DNA from: Diogma glabrata
Taxonomy: Eukaryota; Arthropoda; Insecta; Diptera; Cylindrotomidae
Reading direction: 5' to 3'
NCBI GenBank assembly: GCA_963693315.1
Contig: OY856186.1
Coordinates: forward strand, 386,795,222 to 386,859,221
Length of the DNA stretch: 64,000 nt
Shown: in pieces, positions 37,262 through 48,766 of the stretch
Numbering within the stretch: position 1 is the first letter of the stretch
Layout of the letters: the number at the start of each line of letters is the position of its first letter
Made by a program: the position numbers and the translations under genes
Notes under the pieces: generated by a model
Told to the model about the DNA's origin: nothing
The model's database searches: none
What the model saw: only the letters and a program-made list of their open reading frames with translations

Positions 37262-37640
37262 TTCGGGGGGGTTTTGGGGCCGCTGAACACGAATATGATG
37301 TCTGCGATGACCTTCGGAGTACCTAGCGGCCAGAGCGGGCTATATACACCTCATCTTCTGGAACTTTTCATAAATTCAGTTCGAAATTGATCGAATCTCG
37401 TTACTCGGGAGTTTTGGGGCCACTGAACACGAATATGATGTCGGCGATGACCCTCGGGGTACCTAGGGCACAGGGCGGGTATGTCTAACTCATCTCCTGG
37501 AACTTTCCATAAATTCAGCTCGAAATCGATCGAAGCTCTTTACTGGGGGGTTTTGGGGCCGCTGAACACAAATATGATGAGATGATGTCTGCGATGACCT
37601 TCGGAGTACCTACGGGCCAGGATGGGTTATATACACCTCA
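37262..37640 (+). repeat. Left subterminal array, about three 140-bp units
   Basis: TTTTGGGGCC recurs at about 37270, 37411 and 37549. Units share CTGAACACGAATATGATGTC and CGATGACC(T/C)TCGG. Confidence 0.85.
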
Positions 37641-39078
37641 TCTCCGACGAAGATATGCGGGATTATCTCAAGTGGGAATTATCGCCTTTTTCTCAAGCTT
37701 TTTTCAATGCATTCAAAGCTTTTTTCGGAATGCTCAAAAACACAAAATCAGATTTGTTTTCACTTTTCCGAAAGATTACTATCCACTAACGGGACCCAAT
37801 TAAAACCCACTTCTTGATAGATGAGGGATTTTTGCTCCATAAAGTTAAATGGACTCTTGGCCAAGATTTTTCCACAATACTGGGAAATTATGTAAAATAT
37901 ATTATAAAAAATTATAGCCGAAATGTTATTGTAGTTTTCGATGGGTACGAAAGGGTGACGGCCAAAGAAGCAGAAAGGAATCGGCCTGCAAAACTTATAG
38001 CCTCAGCTCAAATACACTTCAATGAAACTATACCTTTAAAAATAGCGCAGGAAAAGTTCTTAATGAACTCTGAAAATAAAATTAATTTTATTAAAATTTT
38101 GCGCATAAAATTGACTGAAGAAGGAATCAATTCTATTCAATGTATCGCTGACGCTGACAGAACGATAGTCACCACTGCAATAGACATCGCAAAGGATGTT
38201 GGTAAAATAGTGACGATTGTCGCGGAAGATACTGACATCGTAGTATTAGTAGCTGCCTTAACTCCATCAGATACCGAAGTTTTCGTCCTGAAACCCGCTC
38301 GACCTAATAAACCTGAAGAAATATTCTCTTCTAAGATTTAGATGACACACCGTACGTCTTGGAAAAATATCTTATTACTCCATGTCATCACAGGATGCGA
38401 TACGGCATCAGCAACTTTCGGTCAAGGAAAAGTCAAATTTATTAAAACATTCCAGAAATACCCAGATCTTGTTTGGCATGCAAAGAAATTCAATGAAATT
38501 GGTTTGTCTCCCGAAGAGTTGGTTGAACATGGCTCTCAACTAATTCTGGCTATGCATAATGCGCCTATTAGCTTCCGTAAGCCAAATTTGCCCGAAGATT
38601 ACAAACCGAGCAATATTCAGTTGGCAGAGACATACAGATACAGGATGTATTTAACGGCCGTTGCAAAAAATAAAAAAGTTAACATCGGAAAAAATTTTTG
38701 CCAACAGTAGATGTTTTTACGCAACATTTGAAGCGGGTGTATTTACAGGTCCAGAATTGGTTGTATGGAGAAAATTTCCTAGATCCAACCGACTGGGGAT
38801 GTGAGCTGATCGACAATTACTTGGTTCCAATAAGAATGACTCAACCACCCGGCCCACCCCATATTATGAGCTTAATATTTGGTGCATGCAAAACAGACTG
38901 TGGTAATTCTTGTGGATGCCGAAAGCACGGGCTAGCTTGCAATATTGCATGTAAAAATTGTGCAGGGTCAAGCTGCACGAAAATGGAAAAATTTGCGGAA
39001 TCACACTTTTCAGAAAATCTGAACGAAGATTTTCTTGATGAAGAAAATAAGTGCACGAACATCGAAGAAATTGAATAA
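37622..39078 (+). pseudogene. FEN1/XPG-like nuclease with Cys-rich tail, broken
   Basis: The frame runs from about 37622 with stops at about 37793 and 38339-38341, then shifts frame in the A/T run near 38695. Read through, the order is RDYLKWELSPFSQAFF; LIDEGFLLHKVKW (compare the IDAS...Y region of flap nucleases); IVVFDGYE (Asp at 37940); a basic KEAERNRPAK stretch; IADADRTIV (Asp pair at 38150 and 38156); IVAEDTDIVVLVAAL (AEDTD near 38222); HVITGCDTASATFGQGK (Asp at 38399). These correspond one to one with the acidic motifs and helix-hairpin region of FEN1/XPG nucleases. The C-terminus (38887-38977) is a CXC-like cluster, CKTDCGNSCGC...CNIACKNCAGSSC. I recall this as a widespread uncharacterised repeat protein family of metazoans; the nuclease reading is my inference. 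Confidence 0.7.
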
Positions 39079-39229
39079 ATTGTGTAAATCGAAATAAATA
39101 AAACATTTGTATTATAAAGACTTTACGGCTTTTTTTCCTTTATTATATTCGTCGAATAAATAAGATATAAATAAATAAGATTGTAACCAACAGATGGAAA
39201 CTCTTTACTCCAGAATTTTTTTAAGGTCA

Positions 39230-39860
39230 CTGAAGTTCGAGCCCTAGGTACTCAGGGGGTCATCATCGACATAATATTTGTGTTCAGCGGCCCAAAAACC
39301 CCCGAGTAAGAGCTTCGATCAACTTCTTGCTGTATTTATGGAAAGTTTCAGGAGATGAGGTGTATATCACCTGCCCTGTACCCTAGGTACTCCGAAGGTC
39401 ATCGCAGACATCATATTCGTGTTAAGCGGCCCCAGAAACCCCCGAGTAACGAACTTCGATCAATTTCGAGCTGAATATATGGAAAGTTCCAGGGGATGAG
39501 TTAGACATACCCGCTCTGGGCCCCAGGTACTCCGAGGGTTATCGCCGACATCATATTCGTGTTCAGCGACCCCAAAAACTCCCGAGTAACGAGCTTCGAT
39601 CAATTTCGAGCTGAATTTATGGAACGTCCCAGGACATGAGCTAGACATACCCGCTCTGGGCCCCAGGTACTCCGAGGGTCATCGCCGACATCATTTTCGT
39701 GTTCAGCGACCCCAAAAACCCCCGGGTAACGAGATTCGATCAATTTCGAGCTGAATTAATGGAAAGTTCCAGGAGATGAGTTAGGCATACCCGCCCTGGG
39801 TCCTAGGTACTCCGAGGGTTATCGCCGACATCATATTCGTGTTCAGTGGCCCCAAAACCC
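39230..39860 (-). repeat. Right subterminal array, about five 140-bp units
   Basis: AGGTACTC words recur at about 140-bp spacing from about 39245 to 39808, each followed by ATCGCCGACATCATATTCGT-like sequence and GTGTTCAGCG. The orientation is opposite to the left array. Confidence 0.88.
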
Positions 39861-40110
39861 CGAATAACAAAAATGGTTCTATTTCTGTGATTATTGACCA
39901 AGTTATGAATTTTGTTCATCAGATCAATGAATGCACTTTTAAAAAATACATTTTTCTTATGCACGGGGGCAATATGCATCTGTCGAAAAGTGGCTATGTT
40001 CACAAAATTGCCTGATGGCTTCCTGAATCGAATGCAAAAAACCGCATCTCGATCCATTTTGCTCTGCCAATTTGCTTAGGTTTGGCCTATTTTTGTGCTT
40101 TATTTCCTCG

Positions 40111-40474
40111 CCTATAAGGCATATTTGAAATAATTTATTGAAGTTGTGCGAAAATTCTGTAAAATAGACAATATATTTTTAATACGCTTCTGTGTCTCAC
40201 TAAATTAATTTTTTTAATAAATTCTGGAATATTTTTTCAAATTGTTAATTGGTAAGCTGATCTTTTTCTTGCAGCTAGAAAATCAGTTTCGGAAGATATT
40301 TGGTAAGATAAAACAAATGCCAGCTCATTCAACTCCTGAATATCTTCAAAGTAAGAAACATCATTTCATTTACTTGTTTCTATTTCTTTTCGAAGAGACC
40401 AGAATCGAGGTAATGTCGTCAATCTCCTGAGCCAACGAACGAGACTGAAATAAATAATGTTATCACGCGATTCG
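40111..40474. other. AT-rich spacer
   Basis: No gene; contains TTTTTTTAATAAATTCTGG-like AT-rich words only. Confidence 0.45.
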
Positions 40475-42190
40475 ATTTGTTTGAAATGAAATTTTATTAT
40501 TGAGAATTATGGCATTATAAGCTTGTCAAAAAAATGTTGTCAAGTGTGTCAAAAGAAAGATTTTTATCTATTTTTTACCCAATTTTTTGGAAAAGAATAA
40601 AATTAATTATTTGTTTGAAATGAAATTTGATTATTATTATTAAGAATTATAAGTTTGTCAAATAAATAATGTCAAGTGTATCAAAAAATGATTTCATTAA
40701 TTTTTTTAGCCAATTTTTTGGGAAAAAAATGTAGCTGTTTTGATGACGTATATGTAATTGCAAATGAAATTGGACATGGACATTTTCGAATTTGTTATAA
40801 TTTTTGAAATATTTTTGGAATTTTGAAAAAAGTTTGTATTTTTGAATTTTGGAAAAAGTTTTAATTTTTGATTTTGTAAGAATTTTTGGAATATTTTTTA
40901 GAATATTGAAAAATTTAAAATTTTTGATTTTATTATAATTTTTGGAATTTTGAAAAAAAATTCAATTTTTGATTTTGTAATAATTTTTGCAATATTTTTA
41001 GAATTTTGGAAAAAGTTTGAATTTTGAAGAATTTTTGGAATATTATTGGGATTTAGAAAAAGTTTAAATATTTGATTTTATTCTAATTTTTGAAATATTT
41101 TTGGAATTTTGAAACAAGTTTCAAATTTTGATTTTGTTATAATTTTTGCAATATTTTTAGAATTTTGAAAAAAATATAGTTTTTGAATTTTATATATAGT
41201 TTTAGAATTTTGAAAAATTTTAAATTTTTGATTTTATCATAATTTTTGGAATTTATAAAAAAGTTTGAATTTTTGATTTTGTAATAATTTTTGTAATATT
41301 TTTAGAATGTTGCAAAAGTTTGAATTTTAAAGAATTTTGGAATATTATTGGAATTTAGAAAAAGTTTAAACATTTGATTTTATTCTAATTTTTCGAATAT
41401 TTTTGGAATTTTGAAAAAATTTTCATTTTTTGATTTTGTTATAATTTTTGAAACTTTTAGAATTTTGAAAAAAATAGAGTTTTTGAATTTTATATATAGT
41501 TTTAGAATTTTGAAAAAAGTTTCAATTTTTGATTTTGCAAGAATTTTTGGAATATTTTTAGAATTTTGGAAAATTTTAAATTTTTGATTTTATTATAATT
41601 TTGGAATTTGCAAAATAGTTTCAATTTTTGATTTTGTAATAATTTTTGCAATAGTTTTAGAATTTTGGAAAAGTTTGAATTTTTAAGAATTTTGGGAATA
41701 TTATTGGAATTTAGAAAAAGTTTAAATATTTGATTTTATTGTAATTTTTGGAATATTCTTGGAATTTTGAAAAAAGTCTGATTTTATTTCATTTTTAAAA
41801 TATTTTTGGAATTTTGAAATAAATATGAATTTGTGATTTTGTAATATTTTCTCGAAACGCTGAATGGAGAGGTTTTTGAGCAGTTTGCTGAGTGTATCAT
41901 CTTTTCACTAAGTTATGTTAGTTTATGATCTGTTATAATTTTCCGGCAACGTATTGATGTTGATGTTTCGTGTTAGTTTTGTAATAAATTTCTAAACAGA
42001 GATAAAAAAATACTTGTACATAACAAAGAGTTATGTTTGATAAACATCGCTGCCCCAAACTAAAAACCATGTCCTCATAAAAGTTTTTTTCCGAAAACTA
42101 TATCAAAATAATAATATCAACCCAGACCGAAGTCTTGATATCTCAGAACTGTGAGATTTCAGCCCCCCCATATTTTTATATATGATTTTT
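40475..42190 (+). repeat. Repeat block A: 125-bp tandem units, TTTTTGAATTTTG low-complexity, unique tail
   Basis: Two units of AAGTTTGTCAAAAAAATGTT / GTCAAGTGTGTCAAAA at 40510-40740, then about 1 kb of degenerate (GGAATTTTGAAAAAGTTT)n at 40780-41850. A conserved tail with CCGGCAACGTATTGATG and CCAGACCGAAGTCTTGATAT (41940-42180) follows. The same three parts in the same order make block B at 45060-46384. Confidence 0.8.
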
Positions 42191-43297
42191 GAAGACCGGC
42201 CTACTTGTTTGATTTGTTAATTTGTCATTCGTTGGTCATTAAACTAAACATTCTTACTTCAAACGCGTTGAAATTAGAAATCGAGCAAATGAAATAAACA
42301 ATTTTTAGAATTTTGGTGAAAATTTTGTAAAAATTCTACCAATTTCTTATCTCTATCTCAGTAGGTTTTGTTTTTATTCATGTCTTCTTTCTCGAATTTT
42401 ATAAAACATTCTTTAATAACAACAAACGTATCACCAATATATGTATATCTGTTAATTTTAGTGGCGTTAAAAGCCCAATGTTTGTTACTGAAGTGATATC
42501 AAAATTCAAATTCTTTTAAAAGTCTTAGTTGTCCACTTCTTACACTTTTAGACAGTTTTCAAGTTATATTCTGGCTATACAGTTTTGGGTCCAGTAACTG
42601 TATTCTGCACTCAAAAAAAAACTAACACTAAGTTTACACCATTATAGTATAATAGAATAATAGCAAATAGCTATTAAACTATTACGGTGTAACAGGATAG
42701 TAAAATACCTTTTTACTTTGACAGATAGTTATTTGATATTTTGCTTTTGATTGATAGTATAATAGTATATTCAAAAAAATGCAACCGATTCAATTGTCAA
42801 AACGTAAAATTTTAAAGACAATTTCATGTTGTTATAAAAAAGGTGCAACATCAAAATCACTCAAAATTTAGTTTTAATTTTGAATTAATCTTATATATTA
42901 ATACGCTAACGAAAAATTTTGTGGACCCTAAGGCTTTTTTATTCGCAGATGGATTCATTTCAAATTTTCACTGCTATCTGATATTAGTGTAACTTAGATT
43001 TAAAAGATTTTTCACACAAATCGGATCATAAATAAAAAAGTTATAGACGAATTAAATTTATTTTTGAATTTTTTTTTCACAAAAACGCAAAACTTTGTTA
43101 CTTTGTTATTATGTATGACTTAAAAGTGTGAAACAAACGTAGATGGAATGAGATTTTTGTTTTTTTTTATCTGCTCTACACAATGAAACTAATGTTGATT
43201 TTATGAATGATGAAATGAATGGTAATAATGATGGAATGCTTGCTGAAGCTGATGGAGGTGAATGGTGTCATGAATGGTGAAATGAATGGTGTCATGA

Positions 43298-44338
43298 ATG
43301 GTGTTTTTATGGGTGTTTAGATTGAATGAATTGATTTTGGTTTGTTTTTCATCTGCTCTACACATTGAAGCTAATGTTGTGGTGAATGATGAAATAGAAA
43401 TTCCCTTAGTAATTTTGAGAGATTCGTTCAAGTGTGCTTTGAATGTGATTCCAGGTAACTTTGATTCGTATGTTTGTGGTGCTTTGGATATGAGTTGTCG
43501 TTTTTGTCATGCCAAACATTTTGCAAGAGAAGTTACTTCAAATAACAATAAAGCGTTTTCTTTGTTGCCATAAAGGCAAAGTCAATTTACATCCTCTTTC
43601 TGAAAATGTATTTTTCTCTAATATTTTCGAAGGATTGAATTCAAATGATAATGCTATAAAAACACCATATGCCAATGTTGAGTTGAGAGTGAATGGAGAG
43701 AATGCAGTGAATAATGATGATGCGATTGTGGGAAATGAAATTCACGAATTTTTGAATGGACGGTATGTTGGTTCGACTGAAGCTGCTTGGCGAATATTTG
43801 AATTTCCAATGCATTTTCAATCTCATACAATTATTCGACTTGATTGTCATTTGCCTAATAGACAAAATGTTTATATCAGGAATGCTAATGTGGCTGGTGC
43901 GCAGTCGCAAATGTATCAAGAACAAAATTGTTAGCATTTTTCCATTTGAATTCCATTGATAATTTAGCTAATGAGTTTTTGTATACAGAATTACCATTAC
44001 ATTATGTTTGGCATGATCAAAGTAAATCGTGGAAAAGAAGACAACGTGGGGCTGATAAAGTTGTTGCTCGATTATATATGGTTACTCCAAAAGATATAGA
44101 ATTGTTTCATATGCGTTTACTTCTGCTGCATGTTCATGGTCTAAAATCTTTTACTGATCTACGTATGTATGAAGGTGTTGAGTACCCTACTTTTGTTGCA
44201 GCATGTGAAGCTCGAGGTATTGCAACAAATGATAATGAATGGCGTGAATGTTGTTTACTTGAAGCTTCAGAAATTCAATCACCAAAACAGTTACGTCAAT
44301 TGTTTGCATTTATCTGTTTATCTAAAATTATATGCTAG
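43298..44338 (+). pseudogene. Helitron protein remnant lacking Rep core and helicase
   Basis: Three overlapping frames (43298-43573, 43509-43934, 43928-44338) read as one Helitron protein with two frameshifts. The N-terminal Cys-rich block is CGALDMSCRFCHAKHF and then CCHKGKVNLHPLS. The post-Rep block is EIHEFLNGRYVGSTEAAWRI, FEFPMHFQSHTIIRLDCHLP. The pre-helicase block is FHMRLLLLHVHGLKSFTDLR, FVAACEARGIATNDNEW. The stretch that should lie between the first two, carrying the HUH and tyrosine residues of the rolling-circle Rep, is absent, and the Pif1-type helicase after the third is absent as well. So this is an internally deleted, non-autonomous copy. Confidence 0.85.
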
Positions 44339-44412
44339 CATTTCTCAATACCACTTTTTGAAATTATTGCTCCTACGTCAACAAAATGTCTACGCAAAAA
44401 CTTTATTTATAA

Positions 44413-44441
44413 GCGTAGCGAAGCACGCCGGGCCCTCCTAG
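44413..44441 (+). mobile_element. Helitron 3' terminus with hairpin and CTAG
   Basis: GCGTAGCGAAGCACGC forms a 4-bp GCGT/ACGC hairpin followed after GGGCCCTC by CTAG and then T. That is the Helitron 3' end rule (CTRR next to T). It sits 100 bp after the last coding block. The 5' TC end was not located. Confidence 0.8.
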
Positions 44442-45059
44442 TGTGTATTAATGTTATAATTTTTTGTTGAAATACCTTTCGATCGATGAGATTCTATTTT
44501 CAAATTTGAAAAACGGTAGCCGTATTCTATCTGTCAATATTATTCTGAGCGTTTATACCTCAGATAGAATAATACTATTTTATGGTATAAACGCCCAGTG
44601 TAACGATAGTTTAATAGCAAAAAACTATTACTTCGGTCTGAAAGACCTAAGTATTACATTCATGAGCTCAAAGTGAAATTCTTACCCCCACTTTTTTTGA
44701 CATTTCTCGACGTTTTAGGACCTCCTGATTCTAAAAAAGCAAAAAAAAAAAAATGTATGTCTGTCTGTCGGCCGGCCGTCCGGCCGTCATTACCTACGCT
44801 GCAGGGAAAACCACTGGAGGGATTTCAAAAATTTTTTTTTCTAAAAATAGGTATACTGAAGGGACAGGTCCGAAAGGACGCTGTGTTCGATAACTGTACC
44901 GGAAGTGTGTCAAAAAAATCATTATGTGTGTCAAAACAAGGAAATTTGCATATTTTTGGCTTAAAAAACGTTCATTTTAAGTGATTACGAGTAGGAACAT
45001 TGAATTTGGAGAAATCTTGATGGTCGGGATTGGTATGTGAGATCAAAAACTAGATTATT
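44442..45059. other. Spacer with GTCTGTCTGTCGGCCGG motif
   Basis: Contains GTATGTCTGTCTGTCGGCC at about 44755, a phrase common in arthropod repeats, followed by GGAAGTGTGTCAAAAAAATC. The frame at 44673-44984 is low-complexity and not accepted as a gene. Confidence 0.45.
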
Positions 45060-46384
45060 GCATTATAAGTTTGTCAAAAAAAAGTTGTCAAGTGTGTCAA
45101 AAGAAAGATTTTTATTTATTTTTTTACCTAATTTTTTGGAAAAAAAATATAAAATTAATTGTTTGTTTGAAATGAAGTTTTATTATTATTATTGAGAATT
45201 ATGGCATTATAAGTTTGTCAAAAAAGTGTTGTCAAGTGTGTCAAAAGAAAGATTTTTATTTTTTTTCCCAATTTTTTGGAAATAAAATTGTTTGTTTAAA
45301 ATGAAATTTTATTATTATTATTGAGAATTATGGCATTATAAGTTTGTCAACAAAATGTTGTCAAGTGTGTCAAAAGATTTTTATTTAGTTTTTTACCCAA
45401 TTTTTTGGAAAAAAAATAAATTGTTTGTTTGAAATGAAATTTTATTATTATTATTGAGAATTATGGCATTATAAGTTTGTCAAAAAATGTTGTCAAGTGT
45501 GTCAAAAGAAAGGTTTTTATTTATTTTTTACCCAATTTTTTTAGAAAAAAATAAAATTAATAGTTCGTATGACATGATATTTTATTATTATTATAGAGAA
45601 TTATGGCATTATAAGTTTGTCAAAAAATAATGTCAAGTGTGTCAAAAAATGATTTCATTTAATTTTTTAGCCAATATTTTGGGAAAAAAAATGCAGCTGT
45701 TTTTATGACGTAAATGTAATTTAAAATGAAATTGGACATGGAAATTTTTGAATTTGTTGTAGTTTTTGAAATATTTTTGGAATTTTGAAAAAGTTTGTAT
45801 TTTTGATTTTGTATAATTTTTGCAATATTTTTAGAAGTTCGGCAAAAGTTTTAATTTTTGATTTTGTAAGAATTTTTGAAATATTTTTAGAATTTTGAAA
45901 AATTTTTAATTTTTGATATTATTATAATTTTTGGAATTTTGAAAAAAGTTTTAATTTTTAATTTTGTAATAATTTTTGCAATATTTTTAGAATTTTGGAA
46001 AAGTTCGAATTTTTAAGAATTTTTGGCATATCATCAGAATTTAGAAAAAGTTTAAATATTTGATTTCATTCTAATTTTTAGAATATTTTTGGAATTTTGG
46101 AAAAGTTTGATTTTATTTAATTTAACAATATTTTTGGAATTTTGATTACAATTATCCGGCAACGTATTGATGTTTCGTGTTAGTTTTGTAATAAATTTTT
46201 AAACAGAGTCTATCTCTGAATACTTGTACTTTAACAAAGAGTTATGTTTGATATTCATCGCTGCCCAAAACTAAAAACCATGTCCTCATAAAAGTTTTGT
46301 TGCCGAAAACTATATCAAAATCCTTAACCCAGACCGAAGTCTTGATATCTCAGAGCTTGAGATTTCAGCCCCTCCATATTTTTT
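45060..46384 (+). repeat. Repeat block B, second copy of block A
   Basis: Five units of about 125 bp (TGGCATTATAAGTTTGTCAA, GTTGTCAAGTGTGTCAAAAG, TTTTATTATTATTATTGAGA) are followed by a shorter TTTTTGGAATTTTG low-complexity stretch (45730-46140). The same tail as block A (CCGGCAACGTATTGATG to GATTTCAGCCCC) follows. Same orientation as block A. Confidence 0.8.
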
Positions 46385-46645
46385 CTATTAAAGTATCGGT
46401 TGTATAAACTTAGTATAACTAATTTTACAAATTTCTATAAATATACAACTCGCAATTGTTTTTGTAAGTTTACCAAAAATTTGGTAGATTACAAAAAAAA
46501 ATTATTTGAAAAAACCAAAAATTTATTTGATTTGCAAATTATTTTTGGAATTGAAGAAAAACAATTGTAGTTTTATCAAAAAATTTTGTGTATTGTATAT
46601 TTATAAAAATTTTGTACAAGAGACTTTTATTTTTTTTTGAGTGTG

Positions 46646-47263
46646 TGAGATACCACATACCAATGACAAAAGCAGTGCATATCACTAGGAAAGGTGATAT
46701 CTTAGGGGAACTAGAGTATGAACCGTATTCAGCCAACGGTAAACACTCATTCTTAGTTATGGTATATTTATTGATGAAGCAACGCTATTCGCTAGCAACG
46801 CTAAGAAACGAGCCTTCATGTAACTTTTTATCAAAGTCTTAATATAATTGAGGAATACAGTGCGACAAATGATCAAGCAATCTGCTACTAACATGAACTT
46901 TATTCGTTCAAATTTGTATTTCTTTTATTCTATCCTGAAATATTGGCTCACGTCATATTTTAATATGTGGATTTGTTGTTTAGTTATGTAAACTTTGAAA
47001 AAAAAAACATAAAAAATAAATTCAAACAATTAAAAATACAATACAATAAATTAATACAATATTCATTGAACTTGCCTTTGTTACAAAAACTATTGCGTAT
47101 ATGTATAATTAGCGCGAACTGCAGTTGTTTGGAAAACGCGTTTGACCTATATAGTTATACAATTTACTATTTTTTACCACTGATTTATTGCATCTACCGC
47201 TTTGGTCGATGAAATATAACTGCTTTAAATAAAAAAAAAATAATCTAAATATTTTTTATTTAG
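46646..47263 (+). promoter_or_regulatory. Conserved upstream region of SLC17 copy 2
   Basis: About 600 bp shared with copy 3 (50900-51510). A TATA-like CCTATATAG at about 47148 in the conserved segment GAAAACGCGTTTGACC lies about 115 bp before the first recognised exon. The homologous ATG (47209) is followed after seven codons by an in-frame TAA, so it can only be a uORF or dead start. Confidence 0.45.
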
Positions 47264-48766
47264 CCTCGAAATATGGAATTCGTCATTTACAAATATTTCT
47301 GCTATTTTTACTTTTATCTATAACATATTTGAATCGTATAAATTTATCTGTAGCAATTGTGGCTATGGTCGATAATGCAGAAAATATACAGTTTAAGGTA
47401 ACAATATATTAAATAAAACTTATTCAAATTATAATCGTTAAACTTTCTTTTAAGCAACACGATTGGGATACATCAACACAGTCAGTTGTTTTAAGTAGTT
47501 TTTTTTGGGGATATATTACATCACAGCTTCCAGCAGGACCATTATCTCAAAAATTTGGAGCAAAAATACTAGTTCTAATTTCATGTGTAATGAGCTCATT
47601 GTTGACTCTACTTACACCATGGTTTGCTTCATTTGGAGGATGGAAAATGGTGTGTGCTATTCGTGTTCTGATAGGCATAAGTCAAGGATTTGTATATGCA
47701 TGTACAAATATATTATTAACGAAATGGGTTCCACCTACGGAACGAAGCAGTCTTTCATCAATTGTTTATGCTGGAGCACAATTTGGAACTGTAATAATGT
47801 TAGCGGTTGGTGGGTTGTTAGCAGCGTCAGTAGGATGGCCTAGTATTTTTTATTTTTCCGGTGGTTCCGGTTTAATTTGGTCTGCCTGTTGGTGGTTTTA
47901 CGGCGCCGAATCTCCATCTGATTATAAGAATATTTCAAAAGAGGAAAAGGAGTATATTGAGAATTCAAATACAAATAGCTTAGATAGAAATTCTCATTCG
48001 TTGACTGTTCCATGGGTTGCAATTTTTAAAAATGTACCATTTTGGTCAGTAATTGTTGCGCATTCTTTTAGTAATTGGGGACATTGGACTCTTCTTACTA
48101 ATATTCCAACATATATGAAAAATGTTTTAGATTTTGACATAAAAAGTAACGGACTTCTTTCTGCATTACCATATTTTGTGATGTGGATCTTATCGGTTTT
48201 CTTTGGATTTTTATCTGATTTTCTTATAAAAAGAAAATACATTTCACAAACAGCCGGTAGAAAAATATTTAATTCAATTGCATTTTGGAATGCAATGATA
48301 ATGCTTATCGGATTAGGTTATGTAACGAAAGAAGAAAAAGAAATTGGTGTTATATTACTGACACTTGGTGTTGGAGTTTCATCAGCAGCATACTCTGGAT
48401 TTATGGTACATAAATGAAATATAAATTGATTTTGATTGTTTTATTTATATTAAATTTTTTTAAAAGATAAATCATATGGATTTATCACCAAATTATGCTG
48501 GTACGTTGATGGGCATAACAAGCTTTGCTTCAAACATATTTGCAATCATCGCACCATTGGCTGTTGGAGTAATTGTAACAGACGAGGTGCGTTGAACTGG
48601 TAAAATTTTTGTGATAGCAATTTTACAAAACTAGAATTTTCACTTTCAGAAAGATCAAACAGAATGGAAAGTTGTGTTTTTCATATCAGCAGGCTTTTAC
48701 TTGATTGGAAATTTAATATTTGTTATTTTTGGAAAAGCAGTGATACAATTATTTAACGATATGTAA
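47264..48766 (+). CDS. SLC17-family anion/phosphate transporter, copy 2
   Basis: Recognised exons: 47264-47397, 47455-48405, 48467-48586, 48650-48766 (TAA). Sizes are identical to copy 1 (134, 951, 120, 117) and introns are 57-63 nt. The sequence is very close to copies 1 and 3 with no stops or shifts in these exons. It retains NRINLSVAIVAMV, RVLIGISQGFVYACTNILL, KWVPPTERSSLSSIVYAGAQ and NHMDLSPNYAGTLMGITS. The N-terminus is not resolved: the first recognised exon opens in phase with two bases (CC) of a split codon after TTTTTTATTTAG, so an upstream first exon with the start codon is needed. Probably functional with the same general anion/phosphate transport role as its neighbours; substrate unknown. 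Confidence 0.85.

Larger units (their letters stand above)
37051..40110 (+). mobile_element. Element with inverted subterminal 140-bp arrays and nuclease-like gene
   Basis: The ends are CGAGGAAATAAAGCAC at 37051 and its mirror ending at 40110, with homology extending about 200 bp inward on each side (AAATTGGCAGAG, ATGCGGTTTTTTGCATTCGA). Inside these lie tandem arrays of a 140-bp unit, about three copies on the left (37262-37640) and five on the right (39230-39860) in opposite orientation. A single gene (37622-39078, plus) lies between the arrays. No target duplication could be fixed. The layout, binding-site-like arrays at both ends around one gene, is that of a DNA transposon, but I do not recognise its superfamily. 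Confidence 0.75.
42608..46643. mobile_element. 4.0 kb CACTC...GAGTG-ended composite element
   Basis: The left end CACTCAAAAAAAAACTAA and right end TTTTTTTTGAGTG are flanked by TG on both sides (42606-42607, 46644-46645). The duplicate at 49549-49565 has the uninterrupted site (GTATTCTGTAAGATATC), which proves insertion after duplication or loss in the other copy. Contents: AT-rich left part, a gutted Helitron (to 44441), repeat block B (45060-46384), AT-rich right part. The CACT- end and 2-bp duplication recall EnSpm/CACTA elements, but no transposase is seen. The class is tentative. Confidence 0.75.

Noticed and set aside
44673..44984. 103-codon frame after the Helitron terminus
   Set aside because: Overlaps a common repeat phrase (GTCTGTCTGTCGG) and poly(A); Lys-rich low complexity with no domain.
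40475..46384. Regularly spaced repeats that could suggest a CRISPR-like array
   Set aside because: Units are about 125 bp, without unique spacers, in a eukaryotic repeat block.
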